In this document: positions 1 to 7,615 of the stretch, piece after piece | Numbering within the stretch: position 1 is the stretch's first letter | Layout of the letters: the number at the start of each line of letters is the position of its first letter | Assembly (NCBI GenBank): GCA_964384675.1 | Contig: CAYLNK010000092.1 | Span: forward strand, 1 to 20,630 | Source of the DNA: CAYLNK01 sp964384675 | GTDB lineage: Bacteria > Acidobacteriota > Thermoanaerobaculia > UBA5066 | DNA length: 20,630 nt | Direction of reading: 5' to 3' | Position numbers and translations under genes: made by a program | Notes under the pieces: generated by a model | Told to the model about the DNA's origin: nothing | The model's database searches: none | Seen by the model: only the letters and a program-made list of their open reading frames with translations

Positions 1-2
1 CC

Positions 3-1040
3 GGTGCCGTTCGGGCCGTGCGGGCGGCGCGGGACCGGATCGCGCGAGGGCTCTCGCCGGTCTCGCGCGGCGAGCCGCAGGAGGAGACCGTGCTCCGTCT
101 CCTCCTGGCCGGCTTCCCGGACCGCGTGGCGCGCCGAGTCGGAGCCGGCGACCAGCTGGCGATGGCGGGCGGGCGACGCCTCCGCGTCGACCGCGGGAGC
201 GCCGTGCGCGAAGCCGACTTCGTCGTCGTCCTCGATACCGCGGGCGGAGACTCGACGCCGGAGCGCGCGACGCTCCTCTCCGGGGTCGATGTGGCGTGGC
301 TCGCGGCGCGGCCCGAGTACGTCGAGGAGACGGCCCGGGCGTTCGACGCGGCACGCGGTCTCGTGACCGCCGAGAGGAGGTCGCGGTACGACGATCTCGT
401 CCTCTCGGAGCAGCCCGTGCCCGCTCCGCTCGACGACGAGACCGCCGCGCTCCTCCGCGACGCCGCGCGGCGCGACCTGCCGGCGGCCCTCGGCTGGGGC
501 GAGGAGGAGCGCCGGCTCGCGGCGCGTCTCGCGTTCCTGCGCGACGCGATGCCGGAGCTCGAGCTGCCCGCGCTCGACCGAGAGGCGCTCGACGCGATCC
601 TCCTCACGCGCGTCCCGGGGAGGCGGCGCCTCGACGAGCTGTGCACGCCGGGCGTGGCGGATACGTTCCGGGAGCGCCTGCCGTACGCCGCGCGGCGGGC
701 GCTCGACCTGGAGGCCCCGGAGTCGCTCGCGGTGCCGTCGGAGCGGCGAATCCCGCTCCTGTACGACGAGGGGCAGCCGCCGGTGCTCGCGGTGAAGCTC
801 CAGGAGCTGTTCGGCCTCGCCGAGACGCCCCGGATCGCGGCGGGCCGCGTCCCGGTGCTGCTCCATCTGCTCTCGCCCGCGGGCCGGCCGGTGCAGGTGA
901 CCCGCGACCTGACCAGCTTCTGGAACGGCGCGTATCAGGAGGTTCGGAAAGAGCTCCGGGGGCGCTACCCGAAGCATCCGTGGCCTGAGGATCCGTGGAC
1001 CGCGCCCGCACGGCGCGGGACGACGCGCTCCGGACGGTGA
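3..1040 (+). CDS. hrpB: ATP-dependent helicase HrpB, C-terminal part (5'-truncated by window edge)
   Basis: The frame is open at the left edge, so only about the last 345 residues are visible and the DEAH helicase core lies outside the window. The recognisable part is the HrpB C-terminal region. It has a GRRLRVDRGS-like segment near the start, a basic/acidic helical middle, and a very typical tail: PVLAVKLQELFGL, PVLLHLLSPAGRPVQVTRDL, then SFWNGAYQEVRKELRGRYPKHPWPEDP. That last block is the signature ending of HrpB proteins. HrpB is a DExH-box RNA helicase-like protein of unclear physiological role in bacteria. An internal GTG at 18 is not taken as the start because homology continues to the window edge. 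The gene ends about 300 bp before the respiratory operon and is probably a separate transcription unit; I see no clear terminator after it. Confidence 0.88.
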   Translation, partial: GAVRAVRAARDRIARGLSPVSRGEPQEETVLRLLLAGFPDRVARRVGAGDQLAMAGGRRLRVDRGSAVREADFVVVLDTAGGDSTPERATLLSGVDVAWLAARPEYVEETARAFDAARGLVTAERRSRYDDLVLSEQPVPAPLDDETAALLRDAARRDLPAALGWGEEERRLAARLAFLRDAMPELELPALDREALDAILLTRVPGRRRLDELCTPGVADTFRERLPYAARRALDLEAPESLAVPSERRIPLLYDEGQPPVLAVKLQELFGLAETPRIAAGRVPVLLHLLSPAGRPVQVTRDLTSFWNGAYQEVRKELRGRYPKHPWPEDPWTAPARRGTTRSGR

Positions 1041-1065
1041 GGTCGCGCCCGCCGATCCTGCCGGC

Positions 1066-1097
1066 GAGACTCAGTCCGGCTGGTCGGGAGACTCAGT
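1066..1097 (+). promoter_or_regulatory. Two direct repeats of GAGACTCAGT, 22 bp apart
   Basis: The 10-mer GAGACTCAGT occurs exactly at 1066-1075 and again at 1088-1097. The 22-bp start-to-start distance is about two turns of B-DNA, so two protein subunits would bind the same face. The second copy ends about 13 bp before the proposed -35 element, a position typical of activator sites. The repeat is seen directly; a role as operator for the respiratory operon is inference, and no regulator is identified here. Confidence 0.4.
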
Positions 1098-1110
1098 TTC
1101 GAAATTCCGC

Positions 1111-1138
1111 TTCACTTCGCGAGGCCCGTCCGTATACT
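1111..1138 (+). promoter_or_regulatory. Probable sigma70-like promoter of the act-cox operon
   Basis: TATACT at 1133-1138 matches five of six positions of the -10 consensus. TTCACT at 1111-1116 matches four of six of TTGACA, with a 16-bp spacer. The context CCGTATACTC resembles CCGTAGACTC just upstream of the PLP-enzyme gene at 18312. A start about 7-9 nt after the box would lie near 1145-1148, giving a leader of about 190 nt for actA, or nearly leaderless translation of the small ORF at 1148. Confidence 0.45.
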
Positions 1139-1147
1139 CCGCCGCTT

Positions 1148-1339
1148 GTGACGGGATTCACAAAGTTGATCGAGCGACCTGTGGATTTCACGGGCCCGGG
1201 ACGTGGGACCGAAATCCAGGTCGGGCCTGAAACGTCCCCGACGAGCGGGGCCGGAGCCCGCGGAGGGGCCGCGCGCGGCTTGCGCCCGGCGCCCCGGGAC
1301 CTTATCGTCGCCGCTCTTCCGAAGCGGGTGGGTGACTGA
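1148..1339 (+). CDS. Possible small leader ORF overlapping actA
   Basis: A GTG-initiated frame of 63 codons starts 9 nt after the TATACT box and ends with a TGA whose last base is the A of the actA ATG (TGATG overlap). The predicted peptide begins VTGFTKLIERPVDFTG and is rich in Gly, Ala, Arg and Pro later on, a composition that GC-rich non-coding DNA can also produce. I recognise no family. Spacing from the promoter and the stop/start overlap suggest translational coupling. It may equally be chance, since the frame stays open well upstream through 995. Confidence 0.25.
   Translation: MTGFTKLIERPVDFTGPGRGTEIQVGPETSPTSGAGARGGAARGLRPAPRDLIVAALPKRVGD
1183..1217 (+). repeat. Inverted repeat in the actA leader
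   Basis: GGATTTC at 1183-1189 is exactly complementary to GAAATCC at 1211-1217, with a 21-nt loop that contains the self-complementary CGGGCCCG (1191-1198). It could form an RNA hairpin in the 5' leader or be a regulator site. There is no T-tract, so it is not an intrinsic terminator. Confidence 0.35.
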
Positions 1340-1995
1340 TGGCTCAGCTTTTCCCTCGTAGCAGCAATGCCCTCGCACGCGCCTCGATCGCCGTGGCCGT
1401 CGTCGCCGCGGGAGGGGCTCTCGGCTCGGTGATGGCGATCGACTACGCCGGCTTCAACCAGCGGACCGGCGTGACGATCGAGCAGCCCGTGCCGTTCAGC
1501 CACGAGCACCACGTCGCGGGCCTCGGGATCGACTGCCGCTACTGCCACACGTCCGTGGAGAAGTCGGCGGTGGCCGGCATCCCCCCGACGTCCACCTGCT
1601 ACAACTGCCATCGCCTCGTCTGGAACCAGGCCCCGATGCTGGAGCCGGTGCGCTCGAGCTTCCGCACCGGCGAGCCGATCCGCTGGACCAAGGTCCACGA
1701 CCTCCCCGACTTCGCCTACTTCAATCACTCGATCCACATCGCAAAGGGAATGGGCTGCTCGTCGTGCCACGGAGCCGTCCACGAGATGCGGCTGATGCGC
1801 TCGGTCCAGCCGCTCCAGATGCGCTGGTGTCTCGAGTGCCACCGCAATCCCGAGAAGTTCGTGCGGCCGAAGTCCGAGATCTACAACACCAAGTGGAAGG
1901 CGGAGAACCAGGCGGAGCTGGGCCCGCAGCTCGTCGCTTCCTACAAGATCCGCCCGCCCCAGGAGATCACCTCCTGCGGCACCTGCCACCGCTGA
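1339..1995 (+). CDS. actA: Alternative Complex III subunit ActA, pentaheme cytochrome c
   Basis: This 218-residue protein has an N-terminal uncleaved-looking hydrophobic segment (about residues 12-32) and exactly five CXXCH heme c sites: C66/C69, C87/C90, C140/C143, C164/C167 and C213/C216. The last site falls almost at the C-terminus. Five hemes, one membrane anchor and first place in the cluster match ActA of Alternative Complex III. In that complex ActA sits on the periplasmic side and collects electrons from quinol oxidation for delivery to ActE or the oxidase. The ATG overlaps the TGA of a possible leader ORF, and the purine-rich Shine-Dalgarno GGGTGGGTG is weak. actB follows after 25 nt. 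Confidence 0.95.
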   Translation: MAQLFPRSSNALARASIAVAVVAAGGALGSVMAIDYAGFNQRTGVTIEQPVPFSHEHHVAGLGIDCRYCHTSVEKSAVAGIPPTSTCYNCHRLVWNQAPMLEPVRSSFRTGEPIRWTKVHDLPDFAYFNHSIHIAKGMGCSSCHGAVHEMRLMRSVQPLQMRWCLECHRNPEKFVRPKSEIYNTKWKAENQAELGPQLVASYKIRPPQEITSCGTCHR

Positions 1996-2000
1996 CAAGG

Positions 2001-2016
2001 CTGAGAGGCTGAGAGG
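2001..2016 (+). repeat. Tandem 8-bp duplication at the actB ribosome binding site
   Basis: CTGAGAGG is repeated head to tail (2001-2008, 2009-2016) directly before GGAGC and the actB ATG. The duplication gives two overlapping purine-rich Shine-Dalgarno-like segments. It looks like a recent slippage product; a translational effect is inference. Confidence 0.5.
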
Positions 2017-2020
2017 GAGC

Positions 2021-5000
2021 ATGACCCGTCCCACCGATGCCCCCGGGATCCCCGCGTCTCCCGGGCTTCCCCTCGACCTGCGGGCGGCGCGCGAGAAGCT
2101 CGCGAGCCTGAAGGGGCCGGCCTTCTGGCGCGGCATCGAGGAGCTGACCGACGACGGCAGGTTCCAGGAGTTCCTCGAGCGCGAGTTCCCGCGCCACGCC
2201 GCGGACTGGGATGAGAGCCTCGAGCGCGGCTGGAGCCGCCGCCGCTTCTTCGAGCTGAGCCTCGCGTCGCTCGGTCTCGCAGGCCTCGCCGCCTGCACCC
2301 GCCAGCCGTTCGAGAAGGTCGTTCCCTACGTCAAGATGCCGGAGGAGATCGTCCCCGGCAACCCGCTCTTCTACGCCACCGCGATGACCGTGGGCGGCTT
2401 CGGATTCGGCCTCCTCGCGGAGAGCCACGAGGGCCGCCCGACCAAGGTCGAAGGGAATCCGGAGCACCCGTCCAGCCTCGGCGGCGCGACCGCGCTGGCC
2501 CAGGCGTCGGTGCTCGGCCTCTACGACCCGGACCGCGCGCAGGCGATCACCAAGCTCGGAGACACCGGCACCTGGGCGAGGTTCGCCGAGGAGCTGGGCG
2601 ACGCGTACAAGGCTCAGCAGGCGCTCGGCGGCGCTGGCCTGCGCCTCCTGACCGGGACGGTCACCTCGCCGACCCTCGCGGCCCAGATCAAGCAGCTCCT
2701 GGAGAAGCTCCCCAAGGCCAGGTGGATCCAGTGGGAGCCGGCCGGACGCGACGCCGCGCGGGCCGCGGCCCAGCTGGCGTACGGCCAGCCGGTCGAGACG
2801 CGGCACGACTTCGGCAAGGCCGACGTCGTCCTGGCGCTGGAGTCGAACTTCCTGGCGGAGGGGCCGTTCTCGGTCCGCTACGCCAAGGACTTCAGCCGCA
2901 AGCGGCGGCTCGAGAACGGCGCGAAGGAGATGAGCCGGCTCTACGTCGCCGAGTCGACGCCGACGCCCACCGGCACCGTGGCCGACCACCGGCTGCCGGT
3001 GAGGGTGAGCGCGCTCGGCGCGCTCGTGCAGGCGGTCGGGGCCGAGCTCGGGCTGCCCGGCTACGCGAAGGCCGGCGGGCTCGCGCTCGGCCAGCAGAAG
3101 TGGGTGGCGGCGGCCGCGAAGGACCTGAAGGCGGCGCCGGGCCGGTCGATCGTGATCGCGGGCGAGCACGCGCCGGTGGCGGTGCAGGCCGCGGTGCACG
3201 AGCTGAACGAGGTCCTCGGCAACGTCGGGAAGACGGTGCTCCACACCGACCCGGTCGAGGTCTCGCCCGTCGACCAGATGGCCGCGCTGGGCGAGCTTTC
3301 CCAGGAGATGGCGGAGGGAAAGGTCGACCTCCTCCTGATCCTCGACGTGAACCCGGTGTACGACGCTCCCGCCGACCTCGACTTCGGAAAGCACCTCTTG
3401 AAGGTCCCGTTCCGGGCGCACCTCGGCGCCTACGCGGACGAGACGGCGGCGTTCTGCCCGTGGCAGATCCCCGCGGTCCACTACCTCGAGGGCTGGAGCG
3501 ACGTCCGCTCCCTGGACGGCACGGTGACGATCGTCCAGCCGCTCGTCGAGCCTCTGTACGACGGGCGCTCCGCCCACGAGGTGCTGTCCGTTCTCCTCGA
3601 CGACCCGCCGCAGAAGGGACACGACGTCGTCCGGAAATACTGGCAGGCGCAGCGGCCCGGCGCGGACTTCGAGGGCTTCTGGCGGAAGTCGCTCCACGAC
3701 GGCGTGGTGGCCGGGACCGAGCTGCCGGCGAAGACGTTCGCCCTGCGGGGCGAGGCCGTCCGGCAGGCGCTCGGGTCGGAGACGCCGGGCAAGCCGGGGA
3801 CGCTGGAGCTGGTGTTCCGGCCCGATCCCTCCATCGGGGACGGGCGCTTCGCGAACAACGGGTGGCTGCAGGAGCTGCCCAAGCCGCTTTCGAAGCTGAC
3901 GTGGGACAACGCCGCGATCGTCTCCCCCGCGACCGCCCAGCGGCTGGGCATCGGCAACGAGCAGAACGTCCGCCTCTCGGCCGGGAAGGCGAGCGTCACG
4001 CTGCCGGCGCTGATCCAGCCGGGCCAGGCGGAGGACGTGGTCACCGTCCACCTCGGCTTCGGCCGGACGAAGGCGGGTCGCGTCGGGAACGGCGTCGGCG
4101 TCGACGTCACGCCGCTCCGCGCCTCGGCGGCCCCGTGGCTCGTCCCGGGCGTCACACTGGCGGGTGCCGGCGGCACGACCCAGCTGTCCCACACCCAGCA
4201 GCACTTCCGGATGGAGGGGCGCGAGCTCCTCCGTGTCGGGAGCCTGGAGACGTACGGGAAGCAGCCCGACTTCGCGAAGAAGATGGGCGACCTTCCCCCG
4301 AAGGAGGCCTCGCTCTACCCCGGCTTCGAGTACAAGCACAACGCCTGGGGGCTCTCGGTCGACCTAGCCTCGTGCACCGGCTGCAACGCCTGCGTCGTGG
4401 CGTGCCAGGCCGAGAACAACATCCCGATCGTCGGGAAGGAGCAGGTCCGGCGCAATCGCGAGATGCACTGGATCCGGATCGACCAGTACTACGAAGGGAC
4501 GAACCTCGACCACCCGGAGATCCACCACCAGCCGGTGATGTGCCAGCACTGCGAGAACGCGCCGTGCGAGGTCGTCTGCCCGGTCGCCGCCACCGTCCAC
4601 GGCCCGGAGGGTCTGAACGAGATGGCGTACAACCGGTGCGTCGGCACCCGGTACTGCTCGAACAACTGCCCGTACAAGGTGCGGCGCTTCAATTTCCTCG
4701 AGTACAACGGCGACCCGGCTCCGGTCCTGAAGCTCCTGAAGAACCCCGAGGTCACGGTCCGCTCCCGCGGCGTGATGGAGAAGTGCACCTTCTGCATCCA
4801 GCGGATCAACCGGGCCCGAATCGTGGCCGAGCGCGAGGGACGCCCGATCAAGGACGGCGAGATACGCAGCGCCTGCCAGCAGACCTGTCCGGCCGACGCC
4901 ATCGTCTTCGGGAACATCAACGACCCGCTGGCGAAGGTCTCGTCCCTCAAGAAGGAGCCGCGCACGTACTGGCTCCTGGACGAGCTGAACACGCGGCCCC

Positions 5001-5056
5001 GTACGTCTTACCTGGCCAAGGTCCGGAACACGAACCCCGAGCTGGAGGCCGTCTAG
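2021..5056 (+). CDS. actB: Alternative Complex III subunit ActB, molybdopterin-oxidoreductase-like/Fe-S fusion protein
   Basis: This 1011-residue protein is the large peripheral subunit of ACIII. The N-terminal part has the family's FWRGIEEL...FQEFLEREFP lead, then a twin-arginine motif (R73-R75, F76 F77) and a hydrophobic stretch ending in LAAC with Cys92. It therefore looks Tat-exported and possibly lipidated. Residues about 100-740 resemble the molybdopterin oxidoreductase fold, which in ACIII has lost the cofactor (family knowledge). The C-terminal 230 residues form a four-cluster ferredoxin-like domain: C785/788/791/795, C841/844/849/853, C873/879/883 and C922/925 with C952/956. In Rhodothermus these hold three [4Fe-4S] and one [3Fe-4S] clusters. 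It carries electrons between the quinol site and ActA. actC begins one base after its stop. Confidence 0.95.
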   Translation: MTRPTDAPGIPASPGLPLDLRAAREKLASLKGPAFWRGIEELTDDGRFQEFLEREFPRHAADWDESLERGWSRRRFFELSLASLGLAGLAACTRQPFEKVVPYVKMPEEIVPGNPLFYATAMTVGGFGFGLLAESHEGRPTKVEGNPEHPSSLGGATALAQASVLGLYDPDRAQAITKLGDTGTWARFAEELGDAYKAQQALGGAGLRLLTGTVTSPTLAAQIKQLLEKLPKARWIQWEPAGRDAARAAAQLAYGQPVETRHDFGKADVVLALESNFLAEGPFSVRYAKDFSRKRRLENGAKEMSRLYVAESTPTPTGTVADHRLPVRVSALGALVQAVGAELGLPGYAKAGGLALGQQKWVAAAAKDLKAAPGRSIVIAGEHAPVAVQAAVHELNEVLGNVGKTVLHTDPVEVSPVDQMAALGELSQEMAEGKVDLLLILDVNPVYDAPADLDFGKHLLKVPFRAHLGAYADETAAFCPWQIPAVHYLEGWSDVRSLDGTVTIVQPLVEPLYDGRSAHEVLSVLLDDPPQKGHDVVRKYWQAQRPGADFEGFWRKSLHDGVVAGTELPAKTFALRGEAVRQALGSETPGKPGTLELVFRPDPSIGDGRFANNGWLQELPKPLSKLTWDNAAIVSPATAQRLGIGNEQNVRLSAGKASVTLPALIQPGQAEDVVTVHLGFGRTKAGRVGNGVGVDVTPLRASAAPWLVPGVTLAGAGGTTQLSHTQQHFRMEGRELLRVGSLETYGKQPDFAKKMGDLPPKEASLYPGFEYKHNAWGLSVDLASCTGCNACVVACQAENNIPIVGKEQVRRNREMHWIRIDQYYEGTNLDHPEIHHQPVMCQHCENAPCEVVCPVAATVHGPEGLNEMAYNRCVGTRYCSNNCPYKVRRFNFLEYNGDPAPVLKLLKNPEVTVRSRGVMEKCTFCIQRINRARIVAEREGRPIKDGEIRSACQQTCPADAIVFGNINDPLAKVSSLKKEPRTYWLLDELNTRPRTSYLAKVRNTNPELEAV

Positions 5057-5057
5057 C

Positions 5058-6458
5058 ATGTCGTCCACCCTCGACGACCCGCGCGCCGGCGACCCGATCG
5101 CCGAGGCGCCGTTCATCCAGCCGGGTCACACGCCGGCGAGCGTGACCGAGCGGATCACGAACGTCGTCACCGGCAAGCTGCTCGACACCCCGAAGTGGTG
5201 GCTGGGCGGCTTCGCGGTCGGCTTCGCGCTCTTCAACGTCTTCCTGTTCGCGGTCACCAAGCTGTTCATGACCGGCATCGGGATCTGGGGCAACAACGTC
5301 CCGGTCGGCTGGGGCTGGGACATCATCTGCTTCGTCTGGTGGATCGGCATCGGCCACGCCGGCACGCTGATCTCGGCGATCCTGCTGCTCCTCCGCCAGC
5401 CGTGGCGCAACTCGATCAACCGGTTCGCCGAGGCGATGACGATCTTCGCCGTGTCGTGCGCCGGGATGTACCCGCTGCTCCACCTCGGCCGCCCCTGGAT
5501 CTTCTACTGGCTGATGCCGATCCCGAACACGCTCGGGATGTGGCAGAACTTCCGAAGCCCGCTGATCTGGGACGTCTTCGCGGTCTCGACGTACGCGACG
5601 ATCTCGGTCGTCTTCTGGTACGTCGGGCTCATCCCCGACCTCGCCACCCTGCGCGACCACGCCCACAACAAGGTCGCCCGGTACATCTACGGCGTCGCGT
5701 CGCTCGGCTGGCGCGGCTCGGCTCGCCACTGGTCGAACTACGAGATGGCCTCGCTCCTCCTCGCCGGCCTCTCGACCCCGCTGGTCCTCTCCGTCCACAG
5801 CATCGTGAGCTTCGACTTCTCGATCGGCATCGTCCCCGGCTGGCACACCACGGTCTTCCCGCCGTACTTCGTCGCCGGCGCGGTCTTCGCCGGCTTCGCG
5901 ATGGTCTTCACCCTGGTCCTGCCGCTCCGGCCGCTCTTCAAGCTGCACGACTTCATCACCGACCGGCACCTCGACAACATGGCCAAGGTGATGCTGACCA
6001 CCGGCCTGATCGTGGCGTACGGCTACGGTCTCGAGGTCTGGTCCGCCTGGTACAGCGGCAACCAGTACGAGTGGTTCATGGTGACGAACCGCTTCTTCGG
6101 TCCGTACGCGCCGCAGTACTGGTCGCTGATCCTCTGCAACGTCGCGATCCCGCAGCTCCTCTGGATCCGGCAGGTGCGCACCAACGTCTGGATCCTCTGG
6201 GCCATCTCGATGGTCATCAACGTCGGGATGTGGCTGGAGCGGTTCGTCATCATCGTGGTGAGCCTCCACCGGGACTTCCTCCCGTCCAGCTGGGCGCAGT
6301 ACTCCGGGACGATCTGGGACAAGGCGAACTTCGTCGGCACGATCGGGCTGTTCCTCACCCTGCTGTTCCTCTTCATCCGTTTCCTGCCGGCCCTCAACGT
6401 GTTCGAGATGCGGACCCTGACGCCCGAGGCGAAGTCCGCGCACGGTCACGAGGAGTAG
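5058..6458 (+). CDS. actC: Alternative Complex III subunit ActC, NrfD/PsrC-like quinol-oxidising membrane protein
   Basis: This 466-residue polytopic protein has about ten predicted transmembrane helices, spread from residue 50 to about 455. The NrfD/PsrC family style is evident in TPKWWLGGFAVGFALF, WWIGIGHAGTLISAILLLL and HLGRPWIFYWLMPIPN. In ACIII, ActC is the main menaquinol-binding subunit beside the Fe-S domain of ActB, and a proton path through its helix bundle has been proposed. Length and start (ATG one base after the actB stop) agree with known ActC. It is paralogous to ActF encoded downstream. The hydrophilic C-terminal tail ends in HGHEE. Confidence 0.95.
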   Translation: MSSTLDDPRAGDPIAEAPFIQPGHTPASVTERITNVVTGKLLDTPKWWLGGFAVGFALFNVFLFAVTKLFMTGIGIWGNNVPVGWGWDIICFVWWIGIGHAGTLISAILLLLRQPWRNSINRFAEAMTIFAVSCAGMYPLLHLGRPWIFYWLMPIPNTLGMWQNFRSPLIWDVFAVSTYATISVVFWYVGLIPDLATLRDHAHNKVARYIYGVASLGWRGSARHWSNYEMASLLLAGLSTPLVLSVHSIVSFDFSIGIVPGWHTTVFPPYFVAGAVFAGFAMVFTLVLPLRPLFKLHDFITDRHLDNMAKVMLTTGLIVAYGYGLEVWSAWYSGNQYEWFMVTNRFFGPYAPQYWSLILCNVAIPQLLWIRQVRTNVWILWAISMVINVGMWLERFVIIVVSLHRDFLPSSWAQYSGTIWDKANFVGTIGLFLTLLFLFIRFLPALNVFEMRTLTPEAKSAHGHEE

Positions 6459-6462
6459 AGCG

Positions 6463-7002
6463 ATGAGGAAGAAGACCGAGCTCTTCGGCGTCATGGCCGA
6501 GTTCAAGACGCCGCAGGAGCTGCTCCACGGCATCGAGAAGGCGAAGGCTTCCGGCTACACGCGGATGGACGCCTTCACACCGTACCCGATCGAGAAGGTG
6601 GTCGACGCGCTCGGTTTCCACCACACGAAGGTCCCGCTCATCACGCTGATCGGCGCGCTCATCGGCAGCTCGAGCGTCTTCGGGTTCATCACCTGGGCCT
6701 CGGTGGTCGACTACCCGCTCAACGTGGGCGGCCGGCCGTACTTCAGCTGGCCCGCGTTCATCCCGGCCACGTTCGAGGGAGCGGTCTTCGTCGGCGGCCT
6801 CTCCGCCGCGATCGGGATGATCGTGCTGAACGGCCTGCCCCGCCTCTATCACCCGGTGTTCAACGTCCCGCGCTTCAAGGCCGCGTCCAAGGACGGCTAC
6901 TTCCTGTGCGTCGAGGCGGCCGATCCGAAGTTCCAGGCCGACGCCGTGCGGCAGGTCCTGCAGAGCGCCCATCCCGTCGAGGTGAACGATGTCCCTGAAT
7001 GA
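6463..7002 (+). CDS. actD: Alternative Complex III subunit ActD (DUF3341)
   Basis: This 179-residue protein opens with a soluble segment (FGVMAEFKTPQELLHGIEKAKASGYTRMDAFTPYPIE), diagnostic of DUF3341/ActD. Two transmembrane helices follow (about residues 60-85 and 100-128), with a short loop containing GGRPYFSWPAFIP. A C-terminal cytoplasmic-like domain (YFLCVEAADPKFQADAVRQVL) resembles a metal-chaperone-type alpha/beta fold. ActD binds no cofactor in known complexes and is considered structural. The start is four bases after the actC stop; its end overlaps actE by 14 nt. Confidence 0.93.
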   Translation: MRKKTELFGVMAEFKTPQELLHGIEKAKASGYTRMDAFTPYPIEKVVDALGFHHTKVPLITLIGALIGSSSVFGFITWASVVDYPLNVGGRPYFSWPAFIPATFEGAVFVGGLSAAIGMIVLNGLPRLYHPVFNVPRFKAASKDGYFLCVEAADPKFQADAVRQVLQSAHPVEVNDVPE

Positions 7003-7615
7003 CCCGAGGGTGCGCGCCCTGGGCCTGGTCGGGCTCCTCCTCCTCGGCGGCTGCCGGCAGGGGATGTACAACCAGGGGAAGAAGAAGGCCCTGGCCGAGA
7101 GCGACTTCTACAAGGACGGGCTCTCGGCCCGCGTCCCGCCCGCCGACACCGTCGCCCGCGGGCAGCTGCGGGAGGACCGGGCTCTCTACACCGGGATGGG
7201 GCCCGACGGGAAGTTCCTGGCCACGCTTCCGGCGGCCGTTCCGTTCGGCAAGCCCCTCCTGCTTCGCGGCCGGCAGCGTTTCGACGTCTTCTGCTCGCCC
7301 TGCCACGGACGGCAGGGGAACGGGGAGGGGATGATCGTCCAGCGCGGCTTCAAGCAGCCGACCTCGTACCACATCGACAGGCTCCGGCAGATGCCGATCG
7401 GCTACTTCTACGACGTCATGACGCAGGGCTTCGGCCAGATGTCGAGCTACGCGGCCCAGGTCTCGCCCGAGGACCGCTGGGCGATCGCGGCGTACATCCG
7501 CGTTCTCCAGCTCTCCCAGCACGCGCCGGTGTCCGAGCTGACCGAGAAGGACCGTGCCGACCTGGAGCGCGCCACCTCTCCCGAGAAGCCCCCGGTACAC
7601 GAGGCGCATCCATGA
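6989..7615 (+). CDS. actE: Alternative Complex III subunit ActE, monoheme lipoprotein cytochrome c
   Basis: This 208-residue protein has an N-terminal lipoprotein signal (hydrophobic core then LLGGC, Cys22) and one CXXCH site (C102, C105, H106) followed by GRQGNGEGMI. Met151 in GFGQMSSYA is the likely sixth heme ligand, giving a class I cytochrome c fold to about residue 185. ActE is the periplasmic monoheme subunit of ACIII and a candidate electron exit toward the oxidase. The C-terminal 20 residues are charged and probably disordered. The ATG lies inside the end of actD, and the stop overlaps the actF ATG (ATGA), suggesting translational coupling. Confidence 0.94.
   Translation: MSLNDPRVRALGLVGLLLLGGCRQGMYNQGKKKALAESDFYKDGLSARVPPADTVARGQLREDRALYTGMGPDGKFLATLPAAVPFGKPLLLRGRQRFDVFCSPCHGRQGNGEGMIVQRGFKQPTSYHIDRLRQMPIGYFYDVMTQGFGQMSSYAAQVSPEDRWAIAAYIRVLQLSQHAPVSELTEKDRADLERATSPEKPPVHEAHP

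Larger units (their letters stand above)
1041..1338 (+). other. Intergenic regulatory region between hrpB and actA
   Basis: This 298-bp gap is the largest non-coding stretch in the window and precedes a 12.5-kb operon. From left to right it holds a 10-bp direct repeat (1066-1097), a sigma70-like promoter (about 1111-1138), a possible small ORF (1148-1339) and an inverted repeat (1183-1217). The second half is GC-rich and could fold, but I see no riboswitch I recognise and no T-tract terminator. Confidence 0.6.

Noticed and set aside
1057..1080. Terminator of hrpB
   Set aside because: GCCGG/CCGGC around the first direct repeat can pair, but it is only five base pairs with an 11-nt loop and no T-run.
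1967..4339. A 790-codon open frame on the minus strand opposite actB
   Set aside because: It mirrors the codon pattern of a very GC-rich gene and its translation is Arg/Leu/Asp-rich with no domain. ActB on the plus strand is unmistakable.
2021..5056. ActB as an active molybdoenzyme supported by the nearby MOSC gene
   Set aside because: The large subunit of ACIII is known to have lost the molybdenum cofactor. The MOSC gene is 12 kb away in another unit, so a functional link is not supported.
4947..6533. A 528-codon minus-strand frame opposite actC
   Set aside because: Low-complexity Arg/Asp/Glu/Val-rich translation without motifs; a shadow of the membrane protein gene.
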